DNA of 6,847 nucleotides from Candidatus Poribacteria bacterium (lineage in GTDB: Bacteria > Poribacteria > WGA-4E > WGA-3G). The notes below the pieces were generated by a model, which saw nothing but the letters and a program-made list of their open reading frames with translations, was not told the origin of the DNA and made no database searches. Made by a program: the position numbers and the translations under genes. Shown here in pieces: positions 1 to 5,975 of this stretch. The stretch lies in NCBI GenBank assembly GCA_009835515.1, contig VXXH01000243.1, positions 1-6,847 on the forward strand, in the 5' to 3' direction. The stretch's first letter is position 1; every line of letters begins with the position of its first letter.

Positions 1-1
1 G

Positions 2-334
2 TATTATTCGCAGCCAGACCTTCGGTGGACAGTCCTGCTCGATGACATCAAGTCGGTAGCGTTTCCCCTGAAAATAGTGGCTCTCGCCTGTCAGAAACTC
101 GCGTTGCGATTGCCGGTCCTGTTGTTCAAACGCTGCTTGTTGCCGCCGAATCCATCCGAGACGTGAAATGATTGCCATCCGAATAGCATCATCATCAAGT
201 CGCAGAGGCGCAGACACGCGTATCCGTCCGTTCGGTGGATGAACCCCGATATAGAAGTTTTTGATGTCCTTACGGATAACCTCTACGGAAAGCCCCTGCA
301 CTTCAATATGATGGGTGTTGGTTTTGGTGTTCAT
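2..334 (-). CDS. YgjP/DUF45-type (M48-like) metal-dependent hydrolase, N-terminal part
   Basis: This partial gene runs off the left edge; 111 codons are visible from an ATG at 334-332. Its translation opens MNTKTNTHHIEVQGLSVEV and continues with IGVHPPNGRIRVSAP and then GESHYFQGKRYRL. This is the N-terminal pattern of the YgjP-like DUF45 family, predicted zinc peptidases related to M48/SprT proteins. The HExxH zinc motif lies in the C-terminal half and would be outside the window, so catalytic competence cannot be judged. Family members are usually about 230-240 residues, so roughly half is seen. It lies 81 bases downstream of hsdR on the same strand, and genes of this family are often found beside type I restriction genes. 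No clear Shine-Dalgarno sequence precedes the ATG. The family call is fairly safe; the biological role is unknown. Confidence 0.75.
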   Translation of the reverse strand, partial: MNTKTNTHHIEVQGLSVEVIRKDIKNFYIGVHPPNGRIRVSAPLRLDDDAIRMAIISRLGWIRRQQAAFEQQDRQSQREFLTGESHYFQGKRYRLDVIEQDCPPKVWLRII

Positions 335-415
335 TTGGAATGAAATGTTGGATTTCGCTGTGCTCTACGCAACCTACGGACTGATACCCGTAGAAACACT
401 CTCTGAATTGTGACG
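335..415. repeat. Intergenic spacer with a palindromic, dispersed-repeat-like sequence
   Basis: The 81-base gap between hsdR and the metallopeptidase gene holds an inverted repeat, CTACGG at 374-379 and CCGTAG at 388-393, with an 8-base loop. Just left of it is a stretch reading TTGGATTTCGCTGTGCTCTA (350-369). It resembles a dispersed bacterial repeat of the form GTTGGGTTTCG...CAACCCAACCTACG, which I recall from several phyla. No T-run follows the hairpin on either strand, so it is not a convincing terminator. That it is a member of a repeat family is inferred from memory of similar sequences, not from a second copy in this window. Confidence 0.35.
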
Positions 416-3085
416 CTAATAATCATTCTGATTTTCTACAAGTCGGAAAATAGCATCAACGTCAAGGTCATAATCACTGAATTCATCCGAGATGACCCTT
501 GCGATCGCATTGCGGATCCGACGTTCCCTGAATACGTGTCCTCTCCAATCGTCTGTCCTGGCTTCACGGATAGCACGATCCAGGGCAATCGCCACCGTTT
601 CTCTGTGTTCTTCGGGGACTTCTACGATATTATCAAAAAGTGCCCGTAATGCCCCGGTGTTGATGCTCACAGGATAGTAGGGCTGCATTTCGGAACCGAT
701 CATTGACCTGCTGAGGCTGGTAACCCCCGACAGATATTCTCTATAATCCATCGCCCCCTGTCTCTGTTGTTGAATCAGTTCGTCAAGCAACCGCGACATC
801 TCTTCATAGTATCTCGGATTGATTTCTGACCTGTCAACGATGAGCCGCCGAATGTTGTTTTCTATTGTTGCCGCGACTGCCGCCGCATCTCTACGTATCC
901 CTTCAGGCAGCAGCGCAATCGCCGCTTCAATGCCATTCTCAACAAGCAGCTGAACGAGCGGTATATCGTCGAATGTTGAGAGCGTCTCGCTCTCCTCCGC
1001 CCGAATATATGTATCAAGCAGGTGCCGCATATCAGGCTCATACACTCTCAGGTCAACATAATCACCACTCGCCAATTTGATTTCTTGACGGACGTTTTCA
1101 TAATGCGTCACCTCTGTCTTAATCTCTCGCGTCTCGGCACTGCTGTAACCTGCCGCACTCATATCGTTCGCGAGATTCGCATAGGCACGCACGAATGCCG
1201 CCGTCAGCTGATAGAGATCTATGCGTTTCTGTTCATTGGCTTTGAGTTGTCTAACATTCCCACTCACGTCACCACAGAAATAACGTATATAGGCAGCGGT
1301 GTCGCGCGGCGGTACGACAGGTTCGCACAGTGCTTTAATTTTCTCGCGGGCATCGTCCAACCGTTCCTTCCCTTTTTCAAGTCTATTTTTCAATAACCCG
1401 GCAACATCTTCGGCATCGTAGTTTTCAAACGCCTCGCCGGTGTAATCGGTAATTGCCTGCTTCAGAGAACGGAATAGGTCTTTGTAATCGACAATATATC
1501 CGTATTCTTTGTCCTCGGTGTCGAGACGATTGACGCGGCAAATCGCTTGAAACAGACTGTGGTCCTGCCGCTTTTGATCAATATAGAGATACGTCGCAGG
1601 CGGAGCATCGAAGCCGGTGAGCAGCTTATCAACGACGATAAGGAGTTTCATTTTTTCAGGTGATTCAATGAAGAGTTTTTTGACCTCTTGTTCAAATTGA
1701 TCGCCTTTATGCATAGCAGTGTCTTCAGGTTCGTCAAAGTGTGCTGCGAGCATGCTCCGATACGTGTTGTATTCCTGCTGCCTGTCCGTAAGTCCTTCAC
1801 CCGTTTCTTCCGTAGCGATAGAAGCTACTGTAGGTCTATAGGAGGTTACGACGGCACATTTACCCTTTAACGGTGTTTCCTGAAACAGATCATAGAACCT
1901 ACAAGCGGAATGGATACTATTGGCAACGAGCATGGCGTTCCCACGTCCGCTCTTGAGTCGATCGCGCGTATCCATGTCTACAACAATGTCGGCAACTATC
2001 TTTTTCAGTCGTTCTCTTGAACTTTCCACGTTTAGGAGTGTTCCCCACCGTCGTTTCAGCTGCGCCTTCGCTGCGTCAGTTAACCCGCGGGTTTTGCTTT
2101 CAAAAAATTCATCAATTCTCTCCTGCGAGGTAATATCTTGGTCAATATTGCGTGCCTCATACCGCAGGTCTAAAACGACCTCATCTTGAACTGCCTCGTC
2201 ATATTTATAGGTGTGGATGTAGGGTCCAAAGGTTTCAATACTCCGCTGCTTGTCGTCTTTAAGCAACGGTGTCCCTGTAAAGCCGATAAGCACCGCATCT
2301 GGCAGAAGTGTCTTCATCGCCCTGTGGAGTTTGCCCGACTGTGTCCGATGGCATTCATCAACAAAGACGAAGAATTCACCTTTAGCACGAAAATCTGTGG
2401 GCAGATTCCGCTGGAGTTCGTCAGCGTAGTCCTCAATATGTGAATCATCAGTCTCCTCGGAGCTGCCGAATTTGTGGATAAGAGAGCAGATGAGTTGTTC
2501 TGAGGAATCACGAAGCACTCGCAGCAGATCATCACGGCTGCTCGTGTGGTAGGCGTTATCGTCGGTCCTGCTAAAAACAGCCTTGATCTGTTCGTCAAGT
2601 TCAATCCGGTCAGTGATGATAAGCACACGTGCGTCAGGGATATTTTCACGAATCCATTTCGCCAACCAGACCATCGTCAGACTTTTCCCGCTGCCTTGCG
2701 TGTGCCAGATAATGCCGCCCTCTCTGCGTCTTATATTTTCCTGCGCGGCTTTCACGCCGAAGAATTGATTGTGTCGGCAAATCTTCTTGGTCCCCGCATC
2801 GAATACGATGAAGTTGTTCAGGATTTCAAGCAGTCGTTCTTTATTACAGAGTTGGCTAAGTTCCCGGAGCAATAGGTTATAACCCGCGGCTGGGTCTGCT
2901 TCTGTTTCTTTCCACCGGAGCCAGTATTTCTCCGGTGTCTCAATCACACCGTAGCGCAGCCCTTGGCTTTCGCTGCCTGCCATCACCAGCTGCACAGTCG
3001 TGAAAAACCAGCCGATAAATTCCGATTTCTGATTGTTGAGATTCTGGCGGATGCCTTCGGAAACGGAAACAATAGTACGCTTCAA
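416..3085 (-). CDS. hsdR: HsdR C-terminal fragment (superfamily 2 motor and C-terminal region)
   Basis: This is the open frame directly after the amber codon. Its first codon is TTG, which is really an internal Leu of the ELK motif and not a natural start. It is 889 residues long and ends at a TAG (418-416). Motifs numbered from this TTG are: HTQGSGKS 128-135 (Walker A, Lys134), FVDECH 241-246 (Walker B), IGFTGTP 267-273 (motif III), MLVANS 385-390, LLTGFDAP 488-495 (motif V) and QAICRVNR 513-520 (motif VI, arginine finger). All ATP-dependent translocase motifs are intact. No Shine-Dalgarno sequence precedes the TTG, so expression as a separate protein would need reinitiation at the stop codon or another internal start. 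If made, it would be a nuclease-less motor. Confidence 0.85.
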   Translation of the reverse strand: MKRTIVSVSEGIRQNLNNQKSEFIGWFFTTVQLVMAGSESQGLRYGVIETPEKYWLRWKETEADPAAGYNLLLRELSQLCNKERLLEILNNFIVFDAGTKKICRHNQFFGVKAAQENIRRREGGIIWHTQGSGKSLTMVWLAKWIRENIPDARVLIITDRIELDEQIKAVFSRTDDNAYHTSSRDDLLRVLRDSSEQLICSLIHKFGSSEETDDSHIEDYADELQRNLPTDFRAKGEFFVFVDECHRTQSGKLHRAMKTLLPDAVLIGFTGTPLLKDDKQRSIETFGPYIHTYKYDEAVQDEVVLDLRYEARNIDQDITSQERIDEFFESKTRGLTDAAKAQLKRRWGTLLNVESSRERLKKIVADIVVDMDTRDRLKSGRGNAMLVANSIHSACRFYDLFQETPLKGKCAVVTSYRPTVASIATEETGEGLTDRQQEYNTYRSMLAAHFDEPEDTAMHKGDQFEQEVKKLFIESPEKMKLLIVVDKLLTGFDAPPATYLYIDQKRQDHSLFQAICRVNRLDTEDKEYGYIVDYKDLFRSLKQAITDYTGEAFENYDAEDVAGLLKNRLEKGKERLDDAREKIKALCEPVVPPRDTAAYIRYFCGDVSGNVRQLKANEQKRIDLYQLTAAFVRAYANLANDMSAAGYSSAETREIKTEVTHYENVRQEIKLASGDYVDLRVYEPDMRHLLDTYIRAEESETLSTFDDIPLVQLLVENGIEAAIALLPEGIRRDAAAVAATIENNIRRLIVDRSEINPRYYEEMSRLLDELIQQQRQGAMDYREYLSGVTSLSRSMIGSEMQPYYPVSINTGALRALFDNIVEVPEEHRETVAIALDRAIREARTDDWRGHVFRERRIRNAIARVISDEFSDYDLDVDAIFRLVENQNDY

Positions 3086-3538
3086 CTACAGCACACCGAT
3101 GGCTATGCCGTTGATGTATAACACTAAATCTGGACGTTTGGTGTGTTCGCCTTCAAGGGTTACCTCTTCGGCGATGCCGAAATCATTGTTGAGCGGGTTC
3201 TCCCAGTCAATCAACTTGACGGGAACACGATGTTCACCGACATTGGGTTGAACATTCACACTGTAGCGGAGTCGTTCATAGACATCACGGTTCGCTTCAT
3301 AAAGTCCTCGCGTCCCACCGACTGCTGCACTCTTTTGCAGTTGATCCAATGCCTTGGCGATGATATCGTTGTCGTAGCCTTGCCTTCGCAGCCAATCAGC
3401 GAGGTCCTCTGGGAGAATATTGTTGTTTCCTTCTGAGTTGTCCTGCCAATTGCCGAGGTAGGTATAACCCAGAGCATCCCTAAAAAATGCTATAACGCGT
3501 TCCTGTGTGCGTATTTCTCTTTCGCCGACGGTGTTCAT
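3086..3538 (-). CDS. hsdR: HsdR N-terminal fragment (nuclease domain truncated at its catalytic motif)
   Basis: The first open part of hsdR gives a 150-residue product from the ATG at 3538-3536 to the TAG at 3088-3086. It carries the typical HsdR opening (ERVIAFFRDALGYTYLGNW) and a predicted nuclease core up to IAIGVL, the beta strand that should lead directly into ELK. The first catalytic Asp is present (Asp137 in KRPDLVLYINGIAIGVL), but the chain ends one residue before the expected catalytic Glu. The PD-(D/E)XK fold is therefore incomplete and the fragment should have no nuclease activity. The start fits the family because ERxxQxRVI normally lies within the first 15 or so residues. If made without readthrough, the fragment is probably unstable. 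Confidence 0.85.
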   Translation of the reverse strand: MNTVGEREIRTQERVIAFFRDALGYTYLGNWQDNSEGNNNILPEDLADWLRRQGYDNDIIAKALDQLQKSAAVGGTRGLYEANRDVYERLRYSVNVQPNVGEHRVPVKLIDWENPLNNDFGIAEEVTLEGEHTKRPDLVLYINGIAIGVL

Positions 3539-3544
3539 GGTAAT

Positions 3545-3598
3545 AGTTTTCAGTTTTCAGTACGATTTTTCTGCGAAAAATCTTTCAGTTATCAGTTA
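3545..3598. repeat. Heptamer tandem repeats flanking a short hairpin upstream of hsdR
   Basis: Two AGTTTTC units stand in tandem at 3545-3558 and two TCAGTTA units at 3585-3598. Between them is a palindrome GATTTTTC-TGC-GAAAAATC (3564-3582) with an 8-bp stem and a 3-base loop. A further TCAGTTA lies at 3852-3858. Tandem heptamers of this sort are reminiscent of the short tandemly repeated sequences of cyanobacteria and some uncultured bacteria. The hairpin is 26-44 bases upstream of the hsdR start codon and would be within its leader if transcription starts further up; an effect on translation is only a possibility. Confidence 0.6.
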
Positions 3599-3606
3599 AA
3601 AGGACT

Positions 3607-3848
3607 CCATAGGTGTCAATTTCAAAAAACGACCGCTTGGATACCCAGGCCCGGTAGGTTCGGTTTCCTAACCGAACCGGACCTTAGACGCAAACCTTGT
3701 ATGCCGCTATATTCTCTTTAGCCCCGTAGGGGCGGCATCTGTGTAGAAGTGTGTCTCCGCCAAGAACCAAGCCCCGTAGGGTGTTTCTGCAGCATTTGTA
3801 AAGACTCCTATAAAATACAGCGAAATATCCCTAAATTGACCCCTATGG
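3607..3848. mobile_element. MITE-like 242-bp element with 16-bp terminal inverted repeats
   Basis: The left end CCATAGGTGTCAATTT (3607-3622) and right end AAATTGACCCCTATGG (3833-3848) are inverted repeats matching at 15 of 16 positions. By my rough estimate such a pair is very unlikely by chance in this spacer. The interior has no coding capacity. It contains a 9-bp-stem palindrome GGTTCGGTT-TCCT-AACCGAACC (3657-3678) and two copies of AGCCCCGTAGGG (3720-3731, 3770-3781). The first copy is part of a GCCCC-GTA-GGGGC hairpin (3721-3733). This architecture fits a non-autonomous miniature element mobilised by a transposase elsewhere. I find no convincing immediately adjacent target-site duplication, although the heptamer TCAGTTA occurs near both ends (3592-3598 and 3852-3858). 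Confidence 0.5.
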
Positions 3849-3856
3849 TTGTCAGT

Positions 3857-4032
3857 TATAGTAAAGCCCATAATTATTGAAACACATCAAATCGAAGCGA
3901 TTCCCATCTTATTCCCCCCTGATAAGGGGGGTGTTTTTGCTGGGGTGTTTCTTCTAGGGGGGTTATCTTCGGACAAGTGTTCATTTATTTTCGGATTTTA
4001 CTATAAACCCCCTAAATCCCCCTTATCAGGGG
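3857..4032. repeat. C/G-rich inverted-repeat module, possible second small element
   Basis: TATAGTAAA at 3857-3865 is inverted as TTTACTATA at 3997-4005, and weaker similarity continues inward for about 20 bases. Inside is a hairpin CCCCCCT-GATA-AGGGGGG (3914-3931). The core of this hairpin, CCCCTGATAAGGGGG (3916-3930), recurs as an exact reverse complement at 4018-4032, a 15/15 match. A further G-run, CTAGGGGGGTT (3954-3964), partly matches the inverse of AACCCCCTAAA at 4006-4016. Palindromic C/G-run repeats of this type occur as families of many copies in some environmental genomes. Two offset inverted pairs suggest nested or overlapping elements, with 4006-4032 lying outside the TATAGTAAA ends. 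Confidence 0.5.
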
Positions 4033-4078
4033 ACTTTAAGACGGAATGCGTAAGTCCTATTCAGAATAAAGAGATGGT

Positions 4079-4094
4079 GAGGCAGCAATGCCTC
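4079..4094 (-). terminator. Possible trpS terminator hairpin
   Basis: On the minus strand, ten bases after the trpS stop codon, GAGGCA-TTGC-TGCCTC forms a 6-bp stem with a 4-base loop. It is followed by a pyrimidine-rich tract, ACCATCTCTTTATT, but not by a clean run of T. It is well placed for a rho-independent terminator but weak by sequence. The nearest other candidate, the C/G hairpin at 3914-3931 followed by TGTTTTT, has its T-run on the + strand, pointing away from trpS. Confidence 0.35.
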
Positions 4095-4103
4095 GTCTTA
4101 TGC

Positions 4104-5099
4104 TTAACCACGCACACCAACAGCTTTACGGACTTTTGTCATGATCGGTGCCGCGATGGCACGTGCTTTTTCCGCGCCGTTTTCAAGTATTTTATCTAAT
4201 TCATCGGTGTTGTTCATCAAGTCATTATACCGATCGCGTTTTGTGGCAAATGTGGATTCGAGTAATTCAAACAGTTCCTGTTTCATGGCACCGTACGCAA
4301 GCCCGCCCTCAAGATAGAGTTTCCGCTTCGCAGCAACAGCATCCGCATCCGCGAAGTGCTGATAGATTGCAAAGATATTGCATTCATTGGGGTCTTTCGG
4401 CTCTTCGGGACGCATGGAATCCGTTACAATACGTTTAACGGGCTTAAGTACTTGGTTTGACGGTGCGAAGATCGGGATGACGTTGTTATAACTTTTGCTC
4501 ATCTTCCTACCATCAATACCGGGGATAGTCATCACTTCTTTCCGAATTACGGCTTCTGGGATCGTCAAGACGTTGCCATAGGTATTGTTGAAGGTGAGCG
4601 CGACATCGCGCGTAATTTCGAGATGTTGCTGCTGGTCAAGCCCCACGGGTACAACGTGTGTACCGAAGAGCAGGATATCTGCTGCCATCAAAACAGGATA
4701 GGTAAATAGTCCGATGTTAATGTTCTTATCGTCTTCTCGACCGGCGGCAACGTTGTCATCAACGATCGCTTTGTAGGCATGCGAGCGGTTCAACAAGCCT
4801 TTTGCTGTGAAACAGGACAAAACCCACGCCAACTCAAACACCTCTGGAATATCCGATTGGCGGTAGATAATCACCTCATCTGGATTTAACCCCAATGCTA
4901 TCCACGTCGCCGTTGCTTGATAGGTGAGATTGGTCAACTCTTTGCGGTCTCTGACGGTGGTCAAGGCATGATAGTCGGGTATGAAGTAGAGCGCCTGATA
5001 CCGTTCTGCCAGTTCCAGCGACGGTTTAAGCATACCGAGGTAGTTGCCGATATGCGGGGGACCTGTCGGTTTGAGTCCTGTTAAAGCAATCTGTTTCAA
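4104..5099 (-). CDS. trpS: Tryptophanyl-tRNA synthetase (TrpRS)
   Basis: This class Ic aminoacyl-tRNA synthetase is cytoplasmic. It activates tryptophan with ATP and loads it onto tRNA-Trp. The product is 331 residues, normal for bacterial TrpRS. The HIGH signature is HIGN at 16-19 within GLKPTGPPHIGNYLG. The KMSKS loop is intact at 199-203 (GRKMSKSYNN), and the substrate-site segment GLDQQQH lies at 153-159. The start is TTG at 5099-5097. An in-frame TGA three codons upstream forbids a longer protein, the conserved N-terminus starts here, and AAGGAGG sits ten bases upstream. An ATG at 5109-5107 is in another frame and touches the Shine-Dalgarno sequence. The stop is TAA. The gene follows the SAM hydrolase gene by 57 bases and has its own consensus promoter. 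It is the only trpS in the window and appears functional. Confidence 0.96.
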   Translation of the reverse strand: MKQIALTGLKPTGPPHIGNYLGMLKPSLELAERYQALYFIPDYHALTTVRDRKELTNLTYQATATWIALGLNPDEVIIYRQSDIPEVFELAWVLSCFTAKGLLNRSHAYKAIVDDNVAAGREDDKNINIGLFTYPVLMAADILLFGTHVVPVGLDQQQHLEITRDVALTFNNTYGNVLTIPEAVIRKEVMTIPGIDGRKMSKSYNNVIPIFAPSNQVLKPVKRIVTDSMRPEEPKDPNECNIFAIYQHFADADAVAAKRKLYLEGGLAYGAMKQELFELLESTFATKRDRYNDLMNNTDELDKILENGAEKARAIAAPIMTKVRKAVGVRG

Positions 5100-5109
5100 T
5101 TTTTTTCAT

Positions 5110-5116
5110 CCTCCTT
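5110..5116 (-). promoter_or_regulatory. trpS ribosome binding site (AAGGAGG)
   Basis: On the minus strand AAGGAGG precedes the TTG start of trpS by ten bases (5109-5100), a good distance. It decides the start: the nearby ATG at 5109-5107 directly abuts the motif, leaving no spacing, and leads into a different frame. Confidence 0.8.
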
Positions 5117-5131
5117 TTTGTTCCTGACTTT

Positions 5132-5160
5132 ATTATAACTTGCTGCGCCTGAGATGTCAA
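5132..5160 (-). promoter_or_regulatory. Consensus sigma70-type promoter of trpS
   Basis: On the minus strand the -35 box TTGACA (5160-5155) and -10 box TATAAT (5137-5132) are both perfect matches to the sigma70 consensus and are separated by exactly 17 bases. The -35 box covers the TGA stop codon (5159-5157) of the preceding SAM hydrolase gene. Transcription would be expected to begin near 5125, giving a leader of about 25 bases that carries the Shine-Dalgarno sequence. This suggests that trpS is expressed strongly and largely independently of the upstream pair. No attenuator or T-box is possible in so short a leader. Confidence 0.8.
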
Positions 5161-5966
5161 TCATACCTCTGAATTTCAACGACATCTCCCCATTTTAACC
5201 CCAAACTCACCTCGGCACTTCCACCATTAATGGCAATTTCTAACAATCCAAAACTCCCAATAATCGCCAAAGGCTTACCGATGCCAGATTCAGCGTAAGC
5301 ACGATTGAGTCGCATCAATCGCGTGCCTCCAACCCTAATCTCGTAAGTAGACCCAATTCCAGCAAGCACGCTTTCCGATATGTTCGTTATCGCGTTCCCA
5401 AATCTATCAATTTTGACAATTTGTCCGATTATTGTGCTTCCAGAGACTTGAGGTATTGGAACAGGGAGTTGAACGAGATCCGCCACCGATGGACCGATGT
5501 CCAGAGGCAGCACACCAAGGGATAAGTGTGCTGCAACAGGTGCAAAAATATCTCTACCGTGGAAGGTGTTGCTCACTTCTGGTAGATAGTAAGTCTGGTT
5601 CTGAATTGCGACCGCATTTATTGACTGTGCGCCAGTGTTCTCGATCTCTTGTAGTAGATAGGTCAATATTCCATTGTCCGGACAGACGAAAAAAGCATGG
5701 TCTGTTTGGCAAACCACCGCCCGCCGGTCGCTCCCGACACCCGGATCAACGACGATGGTGTGGATCGTACCTTCTGGAAAATAGCGATGCGCAGAATGGA
5801 TTGAAAGTGCAGCATCGTGAATATCCTGCGGTGGGATCGCATGTGTGAGATCGACCACCTGCACATCTGGATTGATGCCGAAGATCACTCCCTTCATGAT
5901 CCCAACATAAGCATCACTTGTACCGAAATCCGTTGTCAGTGTGATGATACAAGATGGATTGTCCAT
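5157..5966 (-). CDS. S-adenosyl-L-methionine hydrolase (adenosine-forming), DUF62 family
   Basis: Family members hydrolyse S-adenosylmethionine to adenosine and methionine and are related to the SAM-dependent fluorinase and chlorinase. With the ATG at 5966-5964 the product is 269 residues, close to the family norm. The N-terminal domain opens with the signature ITLTTDFGTSDAYVG (8-22). VVDPGVGSDRR at 72-82 supplies Asp74 and Arg81/82, and FHGRDIFAP gives His136. These match the conserved Asp-Arg-His set described for archaeal DUF62 proteins. The C-terminal domain contains KIDRFGNAITNI (186-197), also typical. A TTG two codons upstream (5972) is possible, but the ATG is preferred; neither has a clear Shine-Dalgarno sequence, suggesting translational coupling to the isomerase gene that ends 9 bases upstream. 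The stop is TGA. I see no sign that it is a halogenase, but sequence reading alone cannot exclude this. Confidence 0.88.
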   Translation of the reverse strand: MDNPSCIITLTTDFGTSDAYVGIMKGVIFGINPDVQVVDLTHAIPPQDIHDAALSIHSAHRYFPEGTIHTIVVDPGVGSDRRAVVCQTDHAFFVCPDNGILTYLLQEIENTGAQSINAVAIQNQTYYLPEVSNTFHGRDIFAPVAAHLSLGVLPLDIGPSVADLVQLPVPIPQVSGSTIIGQIVKIDRFGNAITNISESVLAGIGSTYEIRVGGTRLMRLNRAYAESGIGKPLAIIGSFGLLEIAINGGSAEVSLGLKWGDVVEIQRYD

Positions 5967-5975
5967 TACCAATAA

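Larger units (their letters stand above)
416..3538 (-). pseudogene. hsdR: Type I restriction enzyme R subunit (HsdR), interrupted by one in-frame TAG
   Basis: This is the complete locus of a type I restriction endonuclease motor/nuclease subunit. Such a subunit, with HsdM and HsdS, translocates and cleaves unmodified DNA. Read through the TAG at 3088-3086 it would encode 1040 residues, a normal HsdR length. The order is: N-terminal PD-(D/E)XK nuclease with Asp137 (KRPD), an expected Glu at codon 151 (here TAG) and Lys153; Walker A GSGKS at 282-286; DECH at 394-397; GFTGTP at 419-424; LLTGFDAP at about 639-646; QAICRVNR at 664-671; then a helical C-terminal region. No frameshift is present, so the lesion looks recent, or is a sequencing error, or is suppressed in vivo. 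hsdM and hsdS are not in the window. The gene follows a repeat-rich spacer, with no strong Shine-Dalgarno sequence before its ATG. Confidence 0.9.
3539..4103. other. 565-base repeat-rich intergenic region between trpS and hsdR
   Basis: No credible protein or RNA gene is seen here. A + strand open frame of 116 codons (3849-4199) runs through the C/G-rich repeats and over the antisense of trpS, and looks fortuitous. From right to left the region holds a small hairpin just after trpS, a C/G-rich inverted-repeat module, a MITE-like element, and heptamer repeats around a short hairpin directly upstream of hsdR. Such a pile-up suggests a tolerated landing site for small non-autonomous elements. I cannot point to a confident hsdR promoter. 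A TTGACA on the minus strand at 3619-3614 lies in one end of the MITE-like element, but no good -10 box follows at 16-18 bp. Confidence 0.7.

Noticed and set aside
1022..1396. A + strand open frame of 124 codons and other antisense frames within hsdR
   Set aside because: They lie opposite a clearly conserved coding frame and show no family features.
416..3085. The 889-codon frame as an independent full-length gene starting at TTG
   Set aside because: The TTG is the Leu codon of the nuclease motif ELK. The preceding 150 codons belong to the same protein and there is no ribosome binding site.
3086..3088. Genetic recoding of TAG to an amino acid as the standard code of this organism
   Set aside because: TAG also ends the isomerase-like gene and hsdR at their natural lengths, so general reassignment is unlikely; low-level suppression stays open.
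3588..3619. hsdR promoter from TTGACA (3619-3614) and GATAAC (3593-3588), minus strand
   Set aside because: The spacer is 20 bases and the -10 box matches only 4 of 6, so it is too weak to annotate.
3914..3938. Hairpin plus TGTTTTT on the + strand as an intrinsic terminator
   Set aside because: The shape fits, but no + strand gene lies upstream of it. An exact reverse-complement copy of its core nearby (4018-4032) points to a repeat family instead.
3849..4199. A + strand open frame of 116 codons through the spacer and antisense to the 3' end of trpS
   Set aside because: It is mostly encoded by C/G-rich repeats and by the complement of trpS, has no recognisable family pattern or Shine-Dalgarno sequence, and is best explained as chance.
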